This document shows positions 7,914-10,246 of a stretch of 10,246 nucleotides of DNA, piece after piece (the first letter of the stretch is position 1; each line of letters opens with the position of its first letter). The translations under genes and the position numbers were made by a program. The DNA is from Bimuria novae-zelandiae CBS 107.79 (lineage: Eukaryota; Ascomycota; Dothideomycetes; Pleosporales; Didymosphaeriaceae). The stretch is from NCBI GenBank assembly GCA_010015655.1, contig ML976774.1, positions 146,309 through 156,554 of the forward strand. The letters are read 5' to 3'. The notes under the pieces were generated by a model, which saw nothing but the letters and a program-made list of their open reading frames with translations, was not told where the DNA came from and made no database searches.

Positions 7914-8086
7914 TATAAAAAGCGCCCTAACTACGGGCGACTTAGTCTATCCATAGTACTAAGGCGATCCCTTAGAGAGGGAAGAGAAGGGCTGCGGCGA
8001 GGGAAGTAGATAGGCGGAAGGCCCGGATAGCGCCGGTCTAGAGCGGACTAGGGCCGTCGAGGGCCCTCGACCTACGACTCGTGACA
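7914..8086 (-). repeat. 5' LTR (173 bp) of the gypsy element
   Basis: This is the same length as the other LTR and matches it except at 7915, 7929, 7943, 7954 and 8025. The first four are CpA-to-TpA type changes in this copy (G to A after T, or C to T before A). The outer end is canonical (TGTCAC in coding orientation), while the inner end TTTTTATA has lost its CA to one such change. The perfect 16-bp palindrome GTCGAGGGCCCTCGAC is at 8056-8071, 16-31 bases into the LTR. Confidence 0.96.
7974..8010 (-). promoter_or_regulatory. Possible LTR promoter: CT-rich tract before the R start
   Basis: On the minus strand a pyrimidine-rich run (CCCTTCTCTTCCCTCTC, about 7991-7975) directly precedes TAAGGGATCG. 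CT-rich tracts just upstream of the transcription start are common in filamentous fungal promoters. If transcription begins at about 7974, U3 would be about 112 nt and R plus U5 about 61 nt. No TATA box is obvious. This is inferred from the self-priming model. Confidence 0.35.
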
Positions 8087-8091
8087 TTAAT
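8087..8091. repeat. TTAAT target-site duplication, right copy
   Basis: Perfect match to 897-901, directly abutting the CA-side end of the right LTR on the plus strand. Confidence 0.92.
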
Positions 8092-8403
8092 AAAGTAAGT
8101 AACCTAGCTCTTACTTACTAGTTCTTTAGCTATTATTAACGCGAAATTTTATATTATCTCTTTTATAGGTGGTAAGTAACGCGCTGTGAGTCCCTCTATA
8201 TATTTAATAAGCTCTACCTCTTATTGTGGAGTAAGCTTTTATTAGTTAGTGATCTTTAATGCGTGCGACTGTGTAACTACGCAGTGCCGCCGCGATAGAG
8301 TTGAGCGCTCAACGCCATGCTCGTTAGCTATTTTCGTATAACAGAGTTCATCGCTGGGATCTAGCGAGTCTATCTCTGCAAGCGCATCGTCAATCGGAGC
8401 CAT
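8087..8403 (-). pseudogene. Copy A transposase N-terminal fragment
   Basis: The ATG at 8403-8401 begins MAPIDDALAEIDSLDPSDEL, the usual start of fungal pogo-like transposases. Next come YTKIANEHGVERSTLSRRH (about 8340-8285), a helix-turn-helix of the psq/CENP-B kind that binds the terminal repeats, and a second DNA-binding region with Glu-Leu-Ile-Lys-Tyr-Ile-Glu (about 8222-8200) and GLTARYLPPIKEII. The fragment ends at the TTAAT duplication and continues in frame at 901. The first ~40 codons carry no stop and look little mutated, while stops appear from about 8248 leftwards. RIP damage therefore begins abruptly inside the gene. The ATG lies 89 bases inside the terminal repeat edge, a usual spacing. 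Confidence 0.9.
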
Positions 8404-8451
8404 ATTGGTGGAGTTGTGTGGTGTGGAAGTTTGACATGTTTTCGGGCCGAG

Positions 8452-8492
8452 CGTGCATCACGCGAATCCGTGCATCACGCGCACGGACACGT
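8452..8492 (-). repeat. 5' terminal inverted repeat of copy A
   Basis: Read inward on the minus strand from 8492 it is ACGTGTCCGTGCGCGTG..., identical for 17 bases to the outer end of copy B (8670-8686), with further matches at TTCGCGTGA. TA follows at 8493-8494. Inside is a perfect 13-bp direct repeat, CGTGCATCACGCG, at 8452-8464 and 8469-8481 (17-bp period), probably paired transposase binding sites. The exact inner limit is unknown. Confidence 0.75.
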
Positions 8493-8494
8493 TA

Positions 8495-8667
8495 GCCTAC
8501 CGAAGTGCCAACGAACTGTACTCTTGGCGTACGGTTCATTGGCCGCGCTGGCGCTCCCGAGGTCAGCCATAACGGAGAAGTTATTGTCGCTGGTATTTTT
8601 GTCTAAGAGTAGGTTTGCAGACGTTCTCTGGCCTATTATTTTCCGGTCTCCTCCGAGGGCTGTAATA
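8495..8667. other. Spacer between the two pogo-like elements
   Basis: This 173-bp stretch lies between the TA beside copy A and the TA beside copy B. It has ordinary CpA content, balanced composition and no recognisable gene, so it is likely host DNA or a remnant of an unrelated element. Short open frames on both strands show no family motif and look like chance. Confidence 0.5.
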
Positions 8668-8669
8668 TA

Positions 8670-8710
8670 ACGTGTCCGTGCGCGTGCCGAGCCACTTCGC
8701 GTGACGAGCC
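8670..8710 (+). repeat. 3' terminal inverted repeat of copy B
   Basis: The plus strand begins ACGTGTCCGTGCGCGTG, the mirror of copy A's 5' end. It holds an imperfect direct repeat GCGTGCCGAGCC / GCGTGACGAGCC at 8682-8693 and 8699-8710, with the same 17-bp period and CGCGTG core as copy A but a different sequence between. TA lies just outside. Confidence 0.75.
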
Positions 8711-8822
8711 ACCCAACACCATAACAGCTCATGCAAGAATGAGGCTGCAGAACCACCCACAAATAATATTATTATAAGATTTTCTACTAGGGTAGTCAAT
8801 CGATAGCTGCGATTAATTTGCA

Positions 8823-10246
8823 CTACTTAAATCTATCTGGAAGCTTGACGTCGCGGCCGCTGCGTGTAGATTTGCTCGGGGCAGCAGATGCGCCCTCTGA
8901 GGCCTCCCCAACATCTGTAGCATTAACAACACGTTTTGGACGCTTTCTGCTCTGTGCAGATGGCTAAGAAGCCTTTCTCTTACACCTTTGGGATAGTTGT
9001 AGAGCTTTTTCTGCGTCGCGGGCAGACTTCTGGGCAGCGCGCTGAGCTGCCTTTTCAGCCCTCTCCTTCTCCTTCGCCTTCTTAGCTGCCTCTCGCGCAT
9101 TACGCTTTTCCTGCTACATTTTCTCCTTGTATAGCTTAGCTGCCTTCTTTAGCTCTGCTATTTTTACTTTTTAAAGCTATTACTGCTTATCCTCTTATTC
9201 CTTAATAAATTAACGAATACGTGCCTCCCTCACCTTCCTTAGTAACTATAAGATAGCCCTACTCTAATACTCCTAGCGCTGTTAAAGATCTAGAGTCTTG
9301 CCCTTCTTTCTACGCTTTTCCTTAATAGATAGTGCCTGCTTAATCCCATCCATCTCATGCTTAAGTAGCTCGTTTTGGACAGATAGGTGGTGGAGCGATT
9401 AACGAAGCTTCTTTATATCTTAACTACCCTAATCCTTTACTGCTGATCGTACAAGCCTATCTATCTTTCTCCAGTCATGATCGCTAAGCCCTAATGAGGA
9501 GTTATCGCCTGATTCTTGATCCTGGGCGAACCTATCCAGGATAGGATTAGGATCAGGTGGCGATATGCCTGTGGCTCTAAAAGAGCTAAGGATAGTTGAT
9601 TCCTTGAAGGAGGCCTTCCACGCATTCCAGAATAAGGGGAAGAAGTCGTCTTTAGTGATAGAAGCTAGGCCTTGGCTTCTATAAAGGTATCGTGATAGCT
9701 CTGCTAAGTATGCTGTTAATAGAGGCTTAAACATCGCAACGTCAAGTGGCTAAAGCGTATAAGTTAAGTAAGGAGGCAGGATAGCAAGCAGGATCCTATG
9801 CTTATTATAATAGTTAATAAAGTCTATAGTAACATAAGATCCGTGGCCGTCTATAATTAAAAGACGATATGATCGTCAAGTCTTCTCTTTTGTACAGCGA
9901 TTGAACACCTGCTTAAGCCAGGCAAGCCCGATATCGTTGTTCGTCCAGCCAGAGGATAATAAGGTGATAAAGACTTCATGTTCTCCTGCCTTGATATCCT
10001 CTACCCAGCTTGATTGGATGCCCTTGTTGGCGGCCTCATAAATAAGGCTTGGCGGCAGAGCTGATCCATTAGCGCAGATACATGCCAGGAGCGTGATCCA
10101 TGCGCGATTGCCATCTTAGAGTGATGCCCTAACCTCCTTCTTCTCCCACATTCGTCTGCTGAATATTCTCTTTGATCTACTAACAATACCGATCAGGACG
10201 CCTTTTTCATCCATATTGTAGATATGACGAGGATCTATGCGATATT
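8823..10246 (-). pseudogene. Copy B pogo-like transposase (DDE_1), C-terminal part
   Basis: The frame runs from the right edge through YNMDEKG (first catalytic Asp, 10211-10209), LIIDGHGSY (second Asp, 9851-9849) and PLDV (third Asp, 9743-9741), a D-x35-D spacing as in pogo/Fot1. It then reads MFKPLLTAYLAEL and an open 101-codon run (9734-9432). Next comes a region with VQNELLKHEMDG (about 9385-9350), a Lys/Glu-rich coiled-coil-like stretch with EAAKKAKEKERAEKAA (about 9095-9045), and a basic tail ending TRSGRDVKLPDRFK and stop (8825-8823). All three catalytic Asp codons are intact. In-frame stops occur at 10118-10116 (TAA), 9878-9876 (TGA), 9752-9750 (TAG), a cluster at 9428-9110, and about 8972. 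It is a pseudogene, but the mildest-damaged gene in the window. The N-terminal DNA-binding domain is outside the window. Confidence 0.9.

Larger units (their letters stand above)
902..8086 (-). mobile_element. Ty3/gypsy chromovirus LTR retrotransposon, full length, RIP-degraded
   Basis: This 7185-bp element has two 173-bp LTRs (5 differences), a perfect 5-bp target duplication, a purine tract beside the 3' LTR, and minus-strand gag and pol remnants in the order protease, reverse transcriptase, RNase H, integrase, chromodomain. The RT-before-integrase order defines Ty3/gypsy, and the C-terminal chromodomain places it with the chromoviruses, whose chromodomain is thought to steer integration to particular chromatin. 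Pol motifs spread from 6320 to 2879 are all in the same frame, so damage there is by substitution and no net frameshift separates them. Unusual parts are the 1.6 kb between pol and the 3' LTR, which carries an opposite-strand ORF, and the self-complementary tract after the 5' LTR. The element is not autonomous: every key enzyme has stops and damaged catalytic residues. Confidence 0.95.
54..8492 (-). mobile_element. Pogo/Fot1-like DNA transposon, copy A, interrupted twice
   Basis: The element is recognised from three transposase segments on the minus strand (8403-8087, 901-421, 197-54). They become one continuous reading frame when the retrotransposon (902-8086 plus one TTAAT copy) and the small insertion (198-420 plus one TTATA copy) are left out. 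The 5' end is a GC-rich terminal repeat whose outer edge is at 8492, followed by TA at 8493-8494, the usual pogo/Tc1 target duplication. The 3' end is absent: similarity to copy B stops near base 54, close to the codon for the third catalytic Asp. The DDE part is very heavily RIP-mutated, while the first ~40 codons and the 5' end are nearly clean. Copies A and B lie head-to-tail. Confidence 0.85.
8670..10246 (-). mobile_element. Pogo/Fot1-like DNA transposon, copy B (cut by window edge)
   Basis: The element starts at its 3' terminal repeat (8670, preceded by TA at 8668-8669) and contains a transposase on the minus strand ending at 8823. The 5' half is beyond the window. It belongs to the same family as copy A by near-parallel DDE sequence and the shared 17-base outer terminal sequence, but carries far fewer RIP changes. 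The noncoding piece 8713-8822 between the stop codon and the terminal repeat shows nothing further. Confidence 0.85.

Noticed and set aside
8495..8667. Spacer has the same length (173 bp) as the LTRs
   Set aside because: There is no sequence similarity to the LTRs, so the equal length is coincidence.
8416..8823. Overlapping open frames of 80-95 codons on both strands between the two pogo-like elements
   Set aside because: They run across both terminal repeats and the spacer, show no family motif, and are open only because this patch is GC-richer and not RIP-mutated.
8813..9100. A 95-codon minus-strand frame rich in Arg
   Set aside because: It is another frame of the transposase C-terminal tail, whose true frame gives the typical Lys/Glu-rich stretch and the end VKLPDRFK.
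10001..10186. A 61-codon minus-strand frame near the right edge
   Set aside because: It is out of frame with the DDE_1 reading (YNMDEKG, WEKKEV, DGNRAW) that continues through the same bases.
1..10246. CRISPR array, bacterial operon or ribosome binding sites
   Set aside because: No regular spaced repeats; the gene content, the intron signals and RIP point to a filamentous fungus.

Overview
The window is a nested transposon cluster from a fungal genome, most likely a filamentous ascomycete (Pezizomycotina). I see no ordinary host gene in it. Almost every coding remnant is full of TAA/TAG stops, TpA is very common and CpA is scarce. The two LTRs of one element differ at five sites, four of them CpA-to-TpA type. 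That is the signature of repeat-induced point mutation (RIP), so what remains is relics. Reading frames are largely intact apart from point mutations, which is what makes the relics readable.

Layout. (1) A pogo/Fot1-like DNA transposon, copy A, lies on the minus strand. Its 5' terminal inverted repeat ends at 8492 beside a TA, its ATG is at 8403, and the coding sequence runs leftwards. It is cut by two insertions and its homology to copy B stops near base 54. (2) The large insertion is a complete Ty3/gypsy chromovirus-type LTR retrotransposon at 902-8086, minus-strand coding, with 173-bp LTRs and a perfect TTAAT target-site duplication. Gag starts at 7873. Pol is in the frame expected after a -1 shift and carries protease, reverse transcriptase, RNase H, integrase and a C-terminal chromodomain. 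(3) The small insertion is a 223-bp TG...CA element at 198-420 with a perfect TTATA duplication, probably a solo LTR. (4) After about 173 bp of unassigned spacer, a second, milder-RIPped pogo-like element (copy B) starts at 8670. Its transposase ends at 8823 and runs off the right edge.

Two things go beyond ordinary transposon debris. Between the end of pol and the 3' LTR there is a degraded ORF on the opposite strand (about 1382-2361) that reads through a canonical-looking 53-nt intron. An antisense gene can keep its introns through retrotransposition, so this may be a cargo gene. Second, the tract 3 nt downstream of the 5' LTR (7901-7910) is a perfect 10-nt complement of an internal LTR segment (7965-7974), which suggests Tf1-like self-priming instead of tRNA priming.

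Order of events inferred from nesting: two related pogo-like elements settled near each other. The retrotransposon and the small LTR-like element then inserted into copy A, and RIP mutated the repeats. The start of copy A's transposase, its 5' end, the spacer and bases 1-53 look nearly untouched by RIP.
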